Below, piece by piece: positions 41,409 to 54,900 of a stretch of 64,000 bases of DNA (the stretch's first letter is position 1; each line of letters opens with the position of its first letter). The notes beneath the pieces are model-generated. The model was not told the origin of the DNA. It saw only the letters and a program-made list of their open reading frames with translations, and made no database searches. Made by a program: the position numbers and the translations under genes. This DNA comes from Pararhodonellum marinum (lineage in GTDB: Bacteria; Bacteroidota; Bacteroidia; Cytophagales; Cyclobacteriaceae), in NCBI RefSeq assembly GCF_015354735.1, contig NZ_JACEFJ010000005.1, positions 186,001-250,000 on the forward strand, given 5' to 3'.

Positions 41409-42182
41409 ATGATACATTACAAGACTTCTGAGGAAGTCCAGTTGATAAAAGACAGTGCCGAAATACTAGGCAAAGCCCATGGGGAAGTTGCCAAAAATGT
41501 TAAAGTGGGGGTAAAGACCTCCTTTTTGGACAAGATAGCAGAAGAATACATCCGGGATCATCAGGGTGTACCTTCTTTTAAAGGATACAATGGATTTCCA
41601 GCTTCCCTCTGCATTTCTGTAAATGAGGTGGTGGTTCATGGATTTCCAAGTGATTATGTTTTGAAAGATGGCGATATAATCTCAGTAGATTGTGGAGTCT
41701 TTCACCAAGGTTTTCATAGCGATTGCGCTTATACTTACCCTGTTGGTGAAGTTTCCCCTGAAGTTTTATCCCTGCTCAAAGCAACCAAGGAATCCTTATA
41801 TCTAGGTATTGAAAAAGCTGTTTTTGGCAACCGGATTGGAGATGTTGGCAATGCCATTCAAAAATTTGTGGAATCCAAAGGGTACACGGTGGTGAGGGAA
41901 TTGGTAGGTCACGGTCTTGGCCGGCACCTGCATGAAGCGCCTGAAGTACCCAATTATGGGAAAAAAGGTAGCGGTCCCCTGTTGAAGGATGGTATGGTGT
42001 TGGCTATAGAGCCAATGGTCAATTTGGGTACTAGAAACATTGTGCAGGAAAGGGATGGCTGGACCATTCGGACAGCAGATCGGAAACCTTCGGCACATTA
42101 TGAACATACCGTGGTGGTATTTGAGGACAAAACTGAAATCATCACCACACACCAGTACATAGAAGAAAATTTTAAATTCTAA
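41409..42182 (+). CDS. map: Methionine aminopeptidase, type I
   Basis: 257 residues. It removes the initiator methionine. The metal site residues are visible: Asp in [20 protein letters not shown] (two Asp), His in [12 protein letters not shown], and Glu in AIEPMVNLG and later [11 protein letters not shown] region. No N-terminal zinc-finger extension. Two-base gaps to secY and infA suggest coupling. Confidence 0.97.
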   Translation: MIHYKTSEEVQLIKDSAEILGKAHGEVAKNVKVGVKTSFLDKIAEEYIRDHQGVPSFKGYNGFPASLCISVNEVVVHGFPSDYVLKDGDIISVDCGVFHQGFHSDCAYTYPVGEVSPEVLSLLKATKESLYLGIEKAVFGNRIGDVGNAIQKFVESKGYTVVRELVGHGLGRHLHEAPEVPNYGKKGSGPLLKDGMVLAIEPMVNLGTRNIVQERDGWTIRTADRKPSAHYEHTVVVFEDKTEIITTHQYIEENFKF

Positions 42183-42184
42183 AT

Positions 42185-42403
42185 ATGGCCAAACAAGCAT
42201 CTATTGAGCAAGATGGTACAATTATAGAAGCATTATCCAATGCAATGTTTAAAGTGGAACTTGAAAATGGCCATCAATTGATTGCGCATATTTCGGGTAA
42301 AATGAGAATGAATTACATTAAAATTCTTCCAGGTGACCGGGTCAAATTGGAGCTATCTCCCTATGACCTTTCCAAGGGTAGAATTGTATACCGGTATAAA
42401 TAA
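42185..42403 (+). CDS. infA: Translation initiation factor IF-1
   Basis: 72 residues, OB fold, full length. [20 protein letters not shown] and [19 protein letters not shown] are diagnostic. It blocks the A site during initiation. Standard location between map and rpmJ. Confidence 0.98.
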   Translation: MAKQASIEQDGTIIEALSNAMFKVELENGHQLIAHISGKMRMNYIKILPGDRVKLELSPYDLSKGRIVYRYK

Positions 42404-42411
42404 AAAAGATC

Positions 42412-42528
42412 ATGAAAGTTAAGGCATCTATCAAAAAGAGGAGTGCTGAATGTAAAGTGATTCGTAGAAAAGGAAAGCTTTACGTCATCAACAAGAAAAA
42501 TCCTAAGTTTAAACAAAGACAAGGTTAA
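42412..42528 (+). CDS. rpmJ: 50S ribosomal protein L36, zinc-free form
   Basis: 38 residues: [20 protein letters not shown] to NPKFKQRQG. The canonical zinc knuckle (CxxC, then C and H) is missing: only one cysteine (Cys14) remains. It is in the ordinary infA-rpsM position, so this looks like the organism's main L36, not a zinc-starvation spare. Confidence 0.95.
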   Translation: MKVKASIKKRSAECKVIRRKGKLYVINKKNPKFKQRQG

Positions 42529-42532
42529 TATT

Positions 42533-42910
42533 ATGGCAAGAATCGCAGGTGTTGACATCCCAGACAATAAAAGAGGAGAGATCGGCTTGACCTATATCTT
42601 CGGAATAGGAAGAAGTTCGGCCAGAGCCATTTTGACAAAGGCAGGTATCTCTTATGATAAAAAAGCAGGTGAGTGGGACGATGATGAATCGACCGCTATC
42701 AGGAATCTAATTGCTGAGGAATTCAAGACAGAAGGTGTTTTGAAGTCAGAGATCCAATTGAACATCAAGAGATTGATGGATATAGGTTGTTACAGGGGAT
42801 TGAGACACAGAAAAGGGCTTCCTGTTCGTGGACAAAAAACCAAAAACAACGCTAGAACTAGAAAAGGTAAGAGAAAGACCGTTGCAAACAAGAAAAAGGC
42901 AACTAAATAA
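42533..42910 (+). CDS. rpsM: 30S ribosomal protein S13
   Basis: 125 residues. [20 protein letters not shown] start and [21 protein letters not shown] (about 93-112, quoted as family mark). Contacts the P-site tRNA with its basic tail. Fifteen bases before rpsK. Confidence 0.97.
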   Translation: MARIAGVDIPDNKRGEIGLTYIFGIGRSSARAILTKAGISYDKKAGEWDDDESTAIRNLIAEEFKTEGVLKSEIQLNIKRLMDIGCYRGLRHRKGLPVRGQKTKNNARTRKGKRKTVANKKKATK

Positions 42911-42925
42911 ATCTTGATTTAGATT

Positions 42926-43324
42926 ATGGCTCAGAAAAGAAACGAAAAAGCTAAAGGTAAAAAAAGAGTTGTTAAAGTAGAAACGGTAGGCCAAGTGCAT
43001 ATCAAAGCTTCCTTTAACAACATCATCATCTCTATTACCAATAATTCCGGTCAGGTAATCTCTTGGGCATCTGCCGGAAAGATGGGCTTCAGGGGTTCCA
43101 AAAAGAACACACCTTATGCCGCTCAGATGGCTGCACAAAACTGCGGACAAGTAGCCTATGACTTAGGACTTAGAAAAATTGAGGTCTATGTAAAAGGCCC
43201 AGGTGCAGGTAGAGAATCTGCTATCAGAACCCTACAAGGTGTAGGCCTTGATGTTACTACGATTATTGATGTAACACCACTTCCGCATAACGGATGTCGT
43301 CCTCCCAAACGTAGAAGAGTTTAA
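42926..43324 (+). CDS. rpsK: 30S ribosomal protein S11
   Basis: 132 residues. [35 protein letters not shown] and the C-terminal [13 protein letters not shown] are conserved. Platform protein next to the mRNA exit. Eighteen bases before rpsD. Confidence 0.98.
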   Translation: MAQKRNEKAKGKKRVVKVETVGQVHIKASFNNIIISITNNSGQVISWASAGKMGFRGSKKNTPYAAQMAAQNCGQVAYDLGLRKIEVYVKGPGAGRESAIRTLQGVGLDVTTIIDVTPLPHNGCRPPKRRRV

Positions 43325-43342
43325 CTTTAAAGTAGAAATACA

Positions 43343-43948
43343 ATGGCAAGATATACAGGTCCTAAAGCTAAAATTGCTAGAAAATTCGGTGAACCTATCG
43401 AAGGTCATAGCAAAGTGCTACAAAAGAAAAACTATCCTCCAGGCCAACATGGCAGAGGAAGAAGAAAGAAACAGTCTGAATACGCAATACAGTTGGCTGA
43501 AAAACAAAAAGCCAAATATATCTATGGCGTTTTGGAAAGACAATTTGCCAAAATGTTCGGCATTGCTTCCAGAAAACAAGGTATTACGGGTGAAAACCTG
43601 CTTCAATTGCTTGAATCCAGACTGGATAACACCATTTACAGATTGGGCATTGCCCCAACCAGAAGAGGCGCAAGACAGCTGGTTTCTCACAAACACATCT
43701 TGGTCAACGGCGATGTGGTAAACATTCCTTCTTACACACTAAAGCCCGGCGATGTGGTTTCTGTAAGGGAGCGTTCCAAATCTCTTTTGATCGTTACAGA
43801 AAGCCTAGCAGGTAAAGGCAATAACCGCTATCCTTGGTTAGAGTGGGATAGCAGTTCTCTTACCGGTAAGTTTGTTAACATACCTACCAGGGATGAGATT
43901 CCTGAGAACATCAAAGAACAACTTATTGTTGAACTTTACTCTAAGTAA
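43343..43948 (+). CDS. rpsD: 30S ribosomal protein S4
   Basis: 201 residues. S4 RNA-binding domain at about 92-155 ([27 protein letters not shown]). Primary 16S rRNA binder and, in other bacteria, translational repressor of the alpha operon. A 33-base gap precedes rpoA. Confidence 0.97.
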   Translation: MARYTGPKAKIARKFGEPIEGHSKVLQKKNYPPGQHGRGRRKKQSEYAIQLAEKQKAKYIYGVLERQFAKMFGIASRKQGITGENLLQLLESRLDNTIYRLGIAPTRRGARQLVSHKHILVNGDVVNIPSYTLKPGDVVSVRERSKSLLIVTESLAGKGNNRYPWLEWDSSSLTGKFVNIPTRDEIPENIKEQLIVELYSK

Positions 43949-43981
43949 AATTTTATCTCTTACTAAAAAAGAACTATTGAT

Positions 43982-44971
43982 ATGTCCATACTAGCATTTC
44001 AAATGCCCGAAAAAGTGGTAATGGAAAAAGCCGACGATTTTCATGGCTTATTCACTTTTAAACCGCTTGAAAAAGGATACGGGGTCACTATTGGTAATGC
44101 ATTAAGAAGAATTTTACTTTCTTCCTTGGAAGGATATGCCATCACTTCGGTAAAAATACCCAGTGTGGTGCACGAATTCTCTTCAATTGAAGGGGTAGTG
44201 GAAGATGTCACCGACATCATTCTTAACCTCAAGCAGGTGAGATTCAGAAAAATTCATGATTCAATTGACGGTAAAATCACGGTAGAAATCAGTGGTAAAA
44301 AGGTATTTACTGCAGGTGATATCGCCAAACATACGACCTCATTTGAGATATTGAACCCGGAAATGATCATTTGCCATTTGGACGACTCAAAAAGTTTGGA
44401 GTTAGAATTGACCATTGAAAAAGGAAGGGGATATCTTCCTGCTGAGGAATCCAAACCTAAAGATCAGGTGTTTGGAGTAATACCCATCGATGCAATTTTC
44501 ACCCCAATTAAGAATGTGAAATACAGCGTTGAAAATACAAGGGTAGAGCAAAAGACGGATTTTGAAAAGTTGATCTTAGAGGTCAGTACAGATGGATCTA
44601 TCCATCCTGAAAAGGCACTTCAAGAGGCGGCTAAAATCCTTATCCAACACTTCATGTTGTTTTCTGACCAAACCATGGTTTTGGATACTCCAGGAGCCAG
44701 TGAGGTGGAGCCGATTGATGAGGAATTCCTTCATATGAGAAAGCTTCTCAAAACGCCTCTCAGTGATCTTGATTTGTCCGTTAGGGCTTTCAATTGCCTT
44801 AAAGCTGCAGATGTAAAATCTTTGGGTGATTTAGCCAGGCTTGAAATATCTGATATGATGAAATTCAGGAATTTTGGTAAAAAGTCACTTGCGGAATTGG
44901 AACAGTTAATCCAAGAAAAAGGCCTGACCTTCGGCATGGATTTGTCTAAGTATAAACTTGATGAAGAATAA
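43982..44971 (+). CDS. rpoA: RNA polymerase subunit alpha
   Basis: 329 residues. The N-terminal assembly domain (about 1-235) contains [20 protein letters not shown] (32-51), and the C-terminal DNA/activator-binding domain lies at about 250-320 ([20 protein letters not shown]). It completes the polymerase with rpoBC. Five bases before rplQ. Confidence 0.98.
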   Translation: MSILAFQMPEKVVMEKADDFHGLFTFKPLEKGYGVTIGNALRRILLSSLEGYAITSVKIPSVVHEFSSIEGVVEDVTDIILNLKQVRFRKIHDSIDGKITVEISGKKVFTAGDIAKHTTSFEILNPEMIICHLDDSKSLELELTIEKGRGYLPAEESKPKDQVFGVIPIDAIFTPIKNVKYSVENTRVEQKTDFEKLILEVSTDGSIHPEKALQEAAKILIQHFMLFSDQTMVLDTPGASEVEPIDEEFLHMRKLLKTPLSDLDLSVRAFNCLKAADVKSLGDLARLEISDMMKFRNFGKKSLAELEQLIQEKGLTFGMDLSKYKLDEE

Positions 44972-44976
44972 TTAAA

Positions 44977-45606
44977 ATGAGACACGGTAAAAAATTTAAC
45001 CACCTTGGTAGGACGGCGTCACACAGAAAAGCGATGCTTTCCAATATGGCGAATTCCTTGTTTCTTCACAAGCGTATCTCAACTACGCTTGCCAAGGCCA
45101 AAGAATTGAGGAAATATGTAGAGCCTTTGGTGACAAGGGCCAAAGAAGATACTACCCACAATAGAAGAATTGCATTTTCATACCTTCAAAACAAAGAAGG
45201 CATTAAAATATTATTCGGAGAAGTGGTAGAGAAAGTGGGTAGCAGACCAGGTGGATACACCAGGATCATCAAAACCGGATTCAGATTAGGTGATAATGCC
45301 GAAATGTGTATCATCGAACTGGTGGACTTTAACGAACTGATGCTGAAAGATACCAAACCAGCCAAGAAAACTACCAGAAGAAGTAGAAGAGGCGGTTCTG
45401 GCAAATCAACTACAGCTACTTCAGAAACTCCAGCCAAAGAGGAAAAAGCTCCTGCAGCGAAAGCGAAAACTGAGGCACCTGAGGCTGAGGTAGTGGAGGA
45501 TGCTCCTGAAGCAAAAGCTGAAGTGGATGCTCCGGAAGCGAAAAGCGAAGAGCAAGCTCCAGAAGCGGATGCCAACGATAAAAAGGATGAGGACAAAACG
45601 GAATAG
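44977..45606 (+). CDS. rplQ: 50S ribosomal protein L17 with acidic C-terminal extension
   Basis: 209 residues; the L17 core is about 1-120 ([20 protein letters not shown]). After a basic hinge ([13 protein letters not shown], about 131-143) comes a tail of about 65 residues, rich in Ala, Pro, Glu and Lys, with a repeated EAPEA/DAPEAK motif. The tail is low-complexity and probably disordered. It ends the alpha operon before a strong terminator. Core identity is certain; the tail has no known role. Confidence 0.95.
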   Translation: MRHGKKFNHLGRTASHRKAMLSNMANSLFLHKRISTTLAKAKELRKYVEPLVTRAKEDTTHNRRIAFSYLQNKEGIKILFGEVVEKVGSRPGGYTRIIKTGFRLGDNAEMCIIELVDFNELMLKDTKPAKKTTRRSRRGGSGKSTTATSETPAKEEKAPAAKAKTEAPEAEVVEDAPEAKAEVDAPEAKSEEQAPEADANDKKDEDKTE

Positions 45607-45630
45607 TCATTCATGCAGCCAACAATTGTA

Positions 45631-45667
45631 AAAAAAGGGATTGAACAAACGTTCAGTCCCTTTTTTT
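45631..45667 (+). terminator. Terminator after rplQ
   Basis: GGGATTGAAC pairs with GTTCAGTCCC (one T-G pair), loop AAAC, with A and T runs on either side. It ends the long ribosomal transcript 24 bases after rplQ. Confidence 0.88.
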
Positions 45668-45709
45668 ATATCCTTTGCATAAATCCCTGTCACTTACTGA
45701 TAAATTCCT

Positions 45710-45717
45710 TAAATTTG
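45710..45717 (+). promoter_or_regulatory. -7 element of carA-eno
   Basis: TAAATTTG matches TAnnTTTG and lies 14 bases before the carA start codon. No TTG stands at the proper -33 distance (CTG instead), so the promoter is weaker or regulated. Confidence 0.4.
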
Positions 45718-45731
45718 AGCACTTAATTAAC

Positions 45732-48133
<2,402 letters not shown>

Positions 48134-48146
48134 GCCATCAAATCTT

Positions 48147-48180
48147 AAAAAAGCAGCCTTTAAACGGGCTGCTTTTTTTT
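48147..48180 (+). terminator. Terminator after eno
   Basis: A/T-flanked stem AAGCAGCC (48151-48158) with GGCTGCTT (48167-48174), eight-base loop, T run to 48180. Confidence 0.88.
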
Positions 48181-48298
48181 GTTAAATGAAAAGATGGTTT
48201 TTTTAGTAGGAAATTATGTCTAAATTTTCAAAGAAAATGGCCAAATGGTCGTTTCATTGTAAAATGAGCTTTAATTTAATTGATTTAAATCCTTAGAA

Positions 48299-48586
48299 AT
48301 GTCCAAGTACCTGAAGTATACCAAAAACTTTTATTTCGTTTTCACTGTATTGTTTGTTATGTGGATGGTTTTCATCGATTCCAACGACATTGTAAGCCAA
48401 TTCCAACTGCAATCCAAATTGAAGGACATGGAAAAGCAGAAGGACTATTACATGGATAAAAAAGAAAAGATCAAAGAAGAAAGAGAAGAATTGATGAGTA
48501 ATTACGAACTTTTGGAGAAGTTTGCCCGTGAAAGATACTTGATGAAGAAGAAAACGGAGGACCTATATGTTATTGTCGAAGATTAA
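48299..48586 (+). CDS. FtsB/DivIC-like septum formation initiator
   Basis: 95 residues: short cytoplasmic N-terminus, one membrane helix (about 11-29), then a coiled coil (about 35-72) and the conserved ending LLEKFARERYLMKKKTEDLYVI. Members bridge FtsL and FtsQ in the divisome. It is the first gene of a run with the barrel protein, cysE and cysM; it overlaps the barrel gene by 20 bases. Confidence 0.88.
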   Translation: MSKYLKYTKNFYFVFTVLFVMWMVFIDSNDIVSQFQLQSKLKDMEKQKDYYMDKKEKIKEEREELMSNYELLEKFARERYLMKKKTEDLYVIVED

Positions 48587-49139
48587 ACAAAAGTTTATCC
48601 TTATCCCTTTTTTGCTGCTTGGATCTGGTTTGATTTCGGGCAAATGCCACGCCCAGATAGAATATGATCCTGAGCAAAAAGCACCATTGCTCGACAGGAT
48701 GTATTTTGGGGGAAATTTTAGTTTACAATTTGGAGACGTAACTTTTATCGATATTTCCCCACTTGCAGGCCTCATGGTCACCCCGAGGTTTTCTACGGGT
48801 CTCGGCGTAACCTACCAATACCTCAATTTTCGTTTTTTCAACCAAAGCAACAACATTTACGGAGGTAGGGTTTTTACCAGGTACAACGTGTTCAATAATA
48901 TTTTCCTACATGGGGAATATGAAAGCCTGAATACAGTATTCACCCGAGTAGATCCTGCCACTAATGAAACGGCTTTCGTCAGGGAATGGGTACCAGGTCT
49001 TTTTTTGGGGGGAGGTTATTTTGTCCCTTTTGGCAGGAGAGGGGGGGCCAATGTCACTTTATTGTACAATATCCTGCATGACAATGTAAGATCACCTTAC
49101 TTTGAACCATTAATCATCCGAGTAGGTTTTGTTCTATAA
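48567..49139 (+). CDS. Small outer-membrane beta-barrel protein
   Basis: 190 residues. A signal peptide ends about residue 29 (GKCHAQ). The mature part has alternating hydrophobic strands (RMYFGGNFSLQFGDVTFIDI, GLGVTYQYLNFRFF and similar) and ends in RVGFVL, a barrel-type terminal strand. The predicted size suggests an eight- to ten-stranded barrel. The start overlaps the end of the FtsB-like gene by 20 bases. No specific family is recognised; role unknown. Confidence 0.75.
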   Translation: MLLSKIKQKFILIPFLLLGSGLISGKCHAQIEYDPEQKAPLLDRMYFGGNFSLQFGDVTFIDISPLAGLMVTPRFSTGLGVTYQYLNFRFFNQSNNIYGGRVFTRYNVFNNIFLHGEYESLNTVFTRVDPATNETAFVREWVPGLFLGGGYFVPFGRRGGANVTLLYNILHDNVRSPYFEPLIIRVGFVL

Positions 49140-49150
49140 AACACCACCCT

Positions 49151-49987
49151 ATGGATGCTTTTGTTAACAAAATCTATCGATCTCATCAAGCCTGTCCTCA
49201 ATGCCCTTCCCCAAAAGTCATCCAAAATTTCTTTGACGAGCTCTTGGCTTTACTTTTTCCTGAATTCGCATCGAAAGTGTTGGAGCATCCTAATGAAGTG
49301 GAGGCTAAACTTGATCAACTACAACTTCAATTAGAGCAAATTTTAGTTAAAAACAAGCACCTTCATGAAAAAGATGGGCTTAAAATCACCTCAGATTTTT
49401 TTCAAGGTTTGGAAAGGGTATTTGATTGGGTTCACGAGGATATCGATGCCATGTATGAAGGGGATCCGGCCGCAAAATCAAAAACCGAAATCATCAGAAG
49501 TTATCCGGGTTTCTATGCCATAGCGGCTTACAGGATCGCAAATTTGCTTCATTATTTGGGCATTTCACTGATTCCAAGAATGATTACAGAGTATGCACAT
49601 AGTCGAACGGGCATCGATATTCATCCTAATGCGCAAATTGGAAGAAAGTTTTGTATCGACCACGGAACCGGTATCGTCATAGGAGAAACCACACAAATTG
49701 GTCAAAATGTTAAAATTTACCAAGGCGTCACTTTAGGAGCATTGAGTGTGGCCAAGGAAGATGCCGATAAAAAAAGACACCCAACCATTGAGGATGAGGT
49801 GGTCATTTATGCTGGTGCTACCATTCTCGGAGGAGAGACCAAAATAGGAAGAGGCAGCATCATTGGGGGAAATGTTTGGTTGACCCGAAGCATACCTGCA
49901 GGAAGCAAAATCTATTATCAGACCAATTTTTATGATGACAATGCCAAAACCACAGACATGTATGTTTTAAAAAGCAAGTCTTCATGA
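49151..49987 (+). CDS. cysE: Serine O-acetyltransferase
   Basis: 278 residues. It makes O-acetylserine for cysteine synthesis. The N-terminal helical domain (about 1-140) starts with an unusual HQACPQCPSP segment. The left-handed hexapeptide helix (about 150-255) contains the catalytic histidines and the marks AHSRTGIDIHPNAQIG, IDHGTGIVIGETTQIG and VTLGALSV. It overlaps cysM by four bases. The longer EpsC type fits best. Confidence 0.94.
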   Translation: MDAFVNKIYRSHQACPQCPSPKVIQNFFDELLALLFPEFASKVLEHPNEVEAKLDQLQLQLEQILVKNKHLHEKDGLKITSDFFQGLERVFDWVHEDIDAMYEGDPAAKSKTEIIRSYPGFYAIAAYRIANLLHYLGISLIPRMITEYAHSRTGIDIHPNAQIGRKFCIDHGTGIVIGETTQIGQNVKIYQGVTLGALSVAKEDADKKRHPTIEDEVVIYAGATILGGETKIGRGSIIGGNVWLTRSIPAGSKIYYQTNFYDDNAKTTDMYVLKSKSS

Positions 49988-50862
49988 AACTTTTTGAGTT
50001 GATAGGAAACACCCCAATGGTGGAGCTGGTTAATATTCCTTTAAATCCCAACGTAAAGATTTTTTGTAAACTGGAAGGTCAGAATCCTGGGGGGAGTGTT
50101 AAGGATAGGGCTGCCTTCAACATGATCAATAATGCGATCAAAAGTGGGGCCATCAAACAAGGAGATAAACTCGTTGAGCCGACCAGTGGGAATACAGGGA
50201 TCGCACTGGCCATGGTAGCGAACTTACTGAATGTAAAAATGACATTGATCATGCCTGACAATTCCACTGAAGAGCGTGTGATCACGATGAAAGCCTATGG
50301 GGCTGAAGTCATCTTGACCCCCGCAGAAAAAACGATAGAATTTTCCAGAACTTTAGCGGAAGAGATGGCCACCCATCAGGGGTATTTTATGCTAGATCAA
50401 TTTGCCAATGAGGATAATTTCTTGGCCCATTATAAAGGAACAGGACCGGAAATTTGGAGAGACTCCAAGGGGGAAGTAACCCATTTTATCTCGGCTATGG
50501 GGACAACAGGTACAATTATGGGGGTTTCCCGTTATCTCAAAGAACAAAACCAAGCCATTCAAATAGTGGGAACCCAGCCTACCGAAGGATCCAACATTCC
50601 AGGGATAAGAAGGTGGTCGCCCGAATTCTTGCCCAAAATTTATGATGCAAGCAGGGTGGATAAAATCATAGATGTCAGTTCGGAACAGGCGACCTCAATG
50701 ACCAGAAGGTTGGCTAAGGAGGAGGGGATTTTAGCAGGAATGAGTAGTGGAGGAGCCCTTTTTGCAGCCTTGAAACTGGCCGAAACGTTGGAGACAGGTT
50801 ATCTTGTATGCATTACCTGTGACAGAGGAGATCGATATCTGAGTTCGGAATTGTTTAAGTAA
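49984..50862 (+). CDS. cysM: Cysteine synthase (O-acetylserine sulfhydrylase)
   Basis: 292 residues, fold type II PLP enzyme. Lys40 in PGGSVKDRAAF binds PLP, and EPTSGNTGIALA holds the phosphate and substrate loop. The TGTIMGVSRYLKE segment and the C-terminal GMSSGGA loop are in place. Shorter than CysK and closer to CysM. It uses the O-acetylserine made by the overlapping upstream cysE. Confidence 0.94.
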   Translation: MKLFELIGNTPMVELVNIPLNPNVKIFCKLEGQNPGGSVKDRAAFNMINNAIKSGAIKQGDKLVEPTSGNTGIALAMVANLLNVKMTLIMPDNSTEERVITMKAYGAEVILTPAEKTIEFSRTLAEEMATHQGYFMLDQFANEDNFLAHYKGTGPEIWRDSKGEVTHFISAMGTTGTIMGVSRYLKEQNQAIQIVGTQPTEGSNIPGIRRWSPEFLPKIYDASRVDKIIDVSSEQATSMTRRLAKEEGILAGMSSGGALFAALKLAETLETGYLVCITCDRGDRYLSSELFK

Positions 50863-50901
50863 AAAAACCACCTCAAGAACAGACCTGAAGTGGTTTTTTT
50901 T
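50861..50901. terminator. Bidirectional terminator between cysM and sucD
   Basis: AAAAAACCAC-C-TCA pairs with TGA-A-GTGGTTTTTTTT around a ten-base loop, with A and T runs on both sides. It can end cysM (plus) and sucD (minus). Confidence 0.75.
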
Positions 50902-50952
50902 CATATTAATCTCCACTATTGTGTGGCAAGAAAATTAAAATTGGTCTTTCTT

Positions 50953-51834
50953 TTAGGCTTTCACACCCAGTACTTTGGCCATAACGGCACCTATTTCTGC
51001 AGGTGAGTCTACGACGGTGATGCCATTTTCCCTCATGATTCTCATTTTAGCTTCGGCAGTATCATCAGCCCCACCTATTATAGCTCCTGCATGCCCCATT
51101 CTCCTTCCGGCAGGTGCTGTCTGTCCAGCGATAAAGCCTACGACAGGTTTTTGGTTACCGTTGTTTTTGATCCATTTTGCTGCTTCGGCTTCATAGTTTC
51201 CACCTATTTCTCCAATCATGACAATGGCATCCGTTTCTGGATCATCCATCAGAAGCTTAACTGCGTCTTTGGTAGAAGTACCAATTATAGGATCTCCACC
51301 TATTCCAATAGCAGTAGAAACACCAAGTCCAGCTTTGGCCACTTGGTCAGCAGCTTCATAGGTTAAAGTACCGGATTTAGAAACTATACCCACCCTTCCT
51401 TTTTTGAACACAAAACCAGGCATGATACCTACCTTTGCTTCTCCTGGGGTGATGACACCCGGACAATTGGGACCGATTAAAATGGCACCTCTTTCCTTGA
51501 TGTATGGTTTTGCCTTCATCATGTCCGCAACCGGAATTCCTTCAGTAATGGTAATGATCACTTCGATACCTGCATCAGCTGCTTCCATGATAGCATCAGC
51601 TGCAAATGCTGGCGGAACAAAAATAATCGAGGTGTTAGCTCCTGTTTTAGCAACTGCCTCTGCAACAGTATTAAAAACTGGCTTATCCAAATGAATGGAG
51701 CCGCCTTTGCCTGGAGTCACACCCCCTACGACATTCGTGCCATACTCTATCATTTGTTGGGCATGGAAGGACCCTTCTGACCCTGTAAACCCCTGTACGA
51801 TTACTTTGGAATTATTATTGACTAAAACACTCAT
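50953..51834 (-). CDS. sucD: Succinyl-CoA ligase alpha subunit
   Basis: 293 residues from the ATG at 51832-51834 ([18 protein letters not shown]). It forms succinate and nucleoside triphosphate from succinyl-CoA in the TCA cycle. The CoA-binding Rossmann domain (about 1-125) is followed by the ligase domain with phosphohistidine His248 in [10 protein letters not shown]. sucC is not next to it. An eight-codon upstream extension would overlap the promoter and is rejected. Confidence 0.97.
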   Translation of the reverse strand: MSVLVNNNSKVIVQGFTGSEGSFHAQQMIEYGTNVVGGVTPGKGGSIHLDKPVFNTVAEAVAKTGANTSIIFVPPAFAADAIMEAADAGIEVIITITEGIPVADMMKAKPYIKERGAILIGPNCPGVITPGEAKVGIMPGFVFKKGRVGIVSKSGTLTYEAADQVAKAGLGVSTAIGIGGDPIIGTSTKDAVKLLMDDPETDAIVMIGEIGGNYEAEAAKWIKNNGNQKPVVGFIAGQTAPAGRRMGHAGAIIGGADDTAEAKMRIMRENGITVVDSPAEIGAVMAKVLGVKA

Positions 51835-51857
51835 GTTGCGATTTTTATAGTTCGACA

Positions 51858-51886
51858 CAAAAATAAAACAATAAGCCCTTACTCAA
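51858..51886 (-). promoter_or_regulatory. Promoter of sucD
   Basis: On the minus strand: TTG (51884-51886), an 18-base spacer and TATTTTTG (51858-51865), matching the Bacteroidota consensus. It lies 23 bases upstream of the sucD ATG. Confidence 0.65.
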
Positions 51887-51957
51887 AAAGAATTGGCAAA
51901 CATTATCGATTTAATTTGATTGGTATATATTTTTCATAATTTAGAAGCAGGGTTTTA

Positions 51958-54900
51958 ATGCTTATGCGAAAAATTTTATTTGGCTTGATCTGCCTGTTTT
52001 GTTCACAGACATCAATCGCCCAGTACTTTCAATTGAATGAACAAATCAAAGGTTTGGATCTGCCCTCCGAGAACATAAGGAAGATTATACAAGACAATGA
52101 AGGAAGGATTTGGTTTTCTACCTCTAGGGGTGTTTTTTATTATGATGGGATTCAGACCTATGCCCTTCCAGACAGTATCCAAAACAAATTGAGTGATCAA
52201 CTAAACCTGATGAAAGATGAAGATGGGTATATTTGGGTATATAATAGCCAGGATACCATCAAGGCATTTTATTTTTTTGACTTGAAATGGTATGAATTTG
52301 AATTCCCTGATTCTTTGAATCCCGGAGGCGAATTTCTTTCATATATAGCGCTTCAAGTACTGAGGAAAGGGGAAGAGAAAAAGTTTGTTTTAATTACTCA
52401 GGATCAATTGGCTTTAGGAGATTTTGCTGCCAAAACCTGGCAAATTATCCCCAACAACGTGGATATTTCTGGGACTTTGGGAAGTTGCTTGTTTTATGAT
52501 GGGGATTATTACTTTTTCTTTGAAAAAAGCACCTTTGTTTTGGAAGGGGGCAATTTGAAACCCTTTTACGTTAAAGATTTGCCTGGACCTGCAATTCAGG
52601 TGGCCTACTGCGAAGAATCGGGCTATTTTTATTATTTAGGGGACAATTTTTTAAGTAGAAGCAAGGTTTTTGGAGAAGCAAATGAAACCATCTTCGAAAA
52701 TTTTTCCAAGAATATATTTACCAGAAACAATTATTATAGCTTGCAGGTACAAGATGGCAGGATATATTTTTTTTACAATTCACAACTGTACAAATTCAAT
52801 CCCAATACCAATGATATTTATGAAATATCGGCATTCAAAGCCACCAACTCCTACAGCATTTACACGGCTTTGGTGGGGCTACAGGGAGTAATTTGGATAG
52901 GTACACAGAGAGGTTTGGTCAACATTTCTTCTTTGCGATTTCAAAATTATAATTCCACAGGCGACTTGCTTGATGATGAGGTCACCGCACTGATAAAAAT
53001 CAGACCAGGGTATTTTATTTTTGGGTTTAACAACGGCCTTCAATTCTGGGAAAATGATGAATTTAAAGTGGGTGTCCAAAATCCAAATTACATAGGTCAG
53101 CCCGTTGATAGAATTACCAATTTTTCTAAAGACAGGAACGGCAAAGTCTGGTTTTCCTCCAATCAGGCAGGAGTGGGTTTCCTTGACCCTGATAAAAAAA
53201 CCATCCGTTTTCAGCCCCATCCAGAAAAGGCTTTCGTCAATTTTGTGGAGGCAGTGGGCGATTCTTTGTTTGTGGTCAGTTCCAATAAGATTTATTTAGG
53301 AGATATCAATCAAAGTCTTGCTCAGGTTTTTGACCAAGAGATCACCCAAAATATCCTTGATTGGGTGGACCAAAAGGAAATATTCATCAGAAAGATAGGC
53401 AAGCTAAGTGACGGCAGATTGATGTTGCTGCAAGGAGGAAACCAACTTCCTAAGAACTACTTTAAATCTACCAATGAATATGTGATTACTGTAGGTTATG
53501 ATTATTTCGAGAAGGATGGTGTAATTTATCTCGCTACAGAAGGTGGACTAAAATACTACAAGGATGGAAAATGGGATTTTTTTACCATCAATGACTACGT
53601 CATAGACAGGCCAATTTATGCCATTTTAGAGGACGAAAGAGGAGTTATCTGGGCAGGTTCCGAAAATGGAGTCTACCTGATCAACGATGGAGTTTTACGT
53701 AGATTTGATCAAAAAAGCGGATTAAGTGGATCAGAAGTGAACAGAGGGGCAATGATAATGGGAGATCAGGGTAAAGTTTTGATCGGAACAGAAAGCGGGC
53801 TTTCCATATTTATTCCTGAAGAGGATGAATATTTTCCTAAACCTCCATTTGTGGCCATTGAGGAAGTTATAGTTATCAATGAAGACAATACCATCAACCC
53901 CAAATTGAGTCAAATTCCTTTTAATACCAATAATATAGAAATCAAATACCGAGCCATCAGCTTCCTTGAAGAGGCAAACCTATTAATCCATTATAGATTA
54001 GTAGGTCTTCAAGATGAATGGCAATTGATAGAAAGCCCTAGGAATACGTCAATTTTTTTCAATAACCTCCCACCGGGAGAGTATCATCTTGAGTTAAAAG
54101 CATCCCTAGGAGGTCAATTTGAAAGTGAAACGGTATATTCAGCCCCTTTTTCAATTGCTAAACCCTTTTACCTTCAAAACTGGTTCATCCTTTTGATCCT
54201 TTTTGGGTTTCTGGTTATAGGTTTCCTACTCAACACATTGCTTAACCAACTAAGAAATCAAGGAATTCTCAAAAGTACCATAGATCAAAAAGTGAAGCAG
54301 ATTCGCTCTGCAGAAGAACAGTTTAGGCATGTTTGGAAAAGTTCTAAGGACGGGCTACTCCTTTCTTTGGTAGGAGGAAAAATAATTGCCGCCAATCCGG
54401 CAATGGCAACATTGGCTGGCATTCCCTTGAAGAAATTGGAAACAGGTGTCGTAGCGGATTTGTTCACAGATCCAGGTTATTATGAAAGGGAAAGAGCAAG
54501 AGCCTTGGCGGAGTTAAAAGAGCATGATGGTGAAGGAGTGATCTTTGAATGGTTGATGCCCTTTCATACCGGTCTAAAGGAAATAGAATTGTACATGACT
54601 AAATTGGATATAAAATACGAAGATAAGCCGGTATTGTTAACCGTTTTTACAGATATCACTGCTAAAAAGGCCTATGAAAGGGGTTTGAAAGAAGCGAAAG
54701 AAAAAGCAGAAGAGGCAAATAGACTAAAAACCAACTTTTTGTCCAACATGAGCCATGAAATTCGTACTCCACTCAATGGGATTCTTGGAAGCACTGAAAA
54801 CATCATTGATAGGAACCAGAACAATAGCCAATTGGTCAATGAATTGTCTATCATCATGGAAAGCTCAGAAAGGTTATTGAATACGATCAACAGTATTCTG

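Noticed and set aside
51835-51858. Eight-codon N-terminal extension of SucD
   Set aside because: It covers the leader behind a good promoter; homologues start at the chosen ATG.
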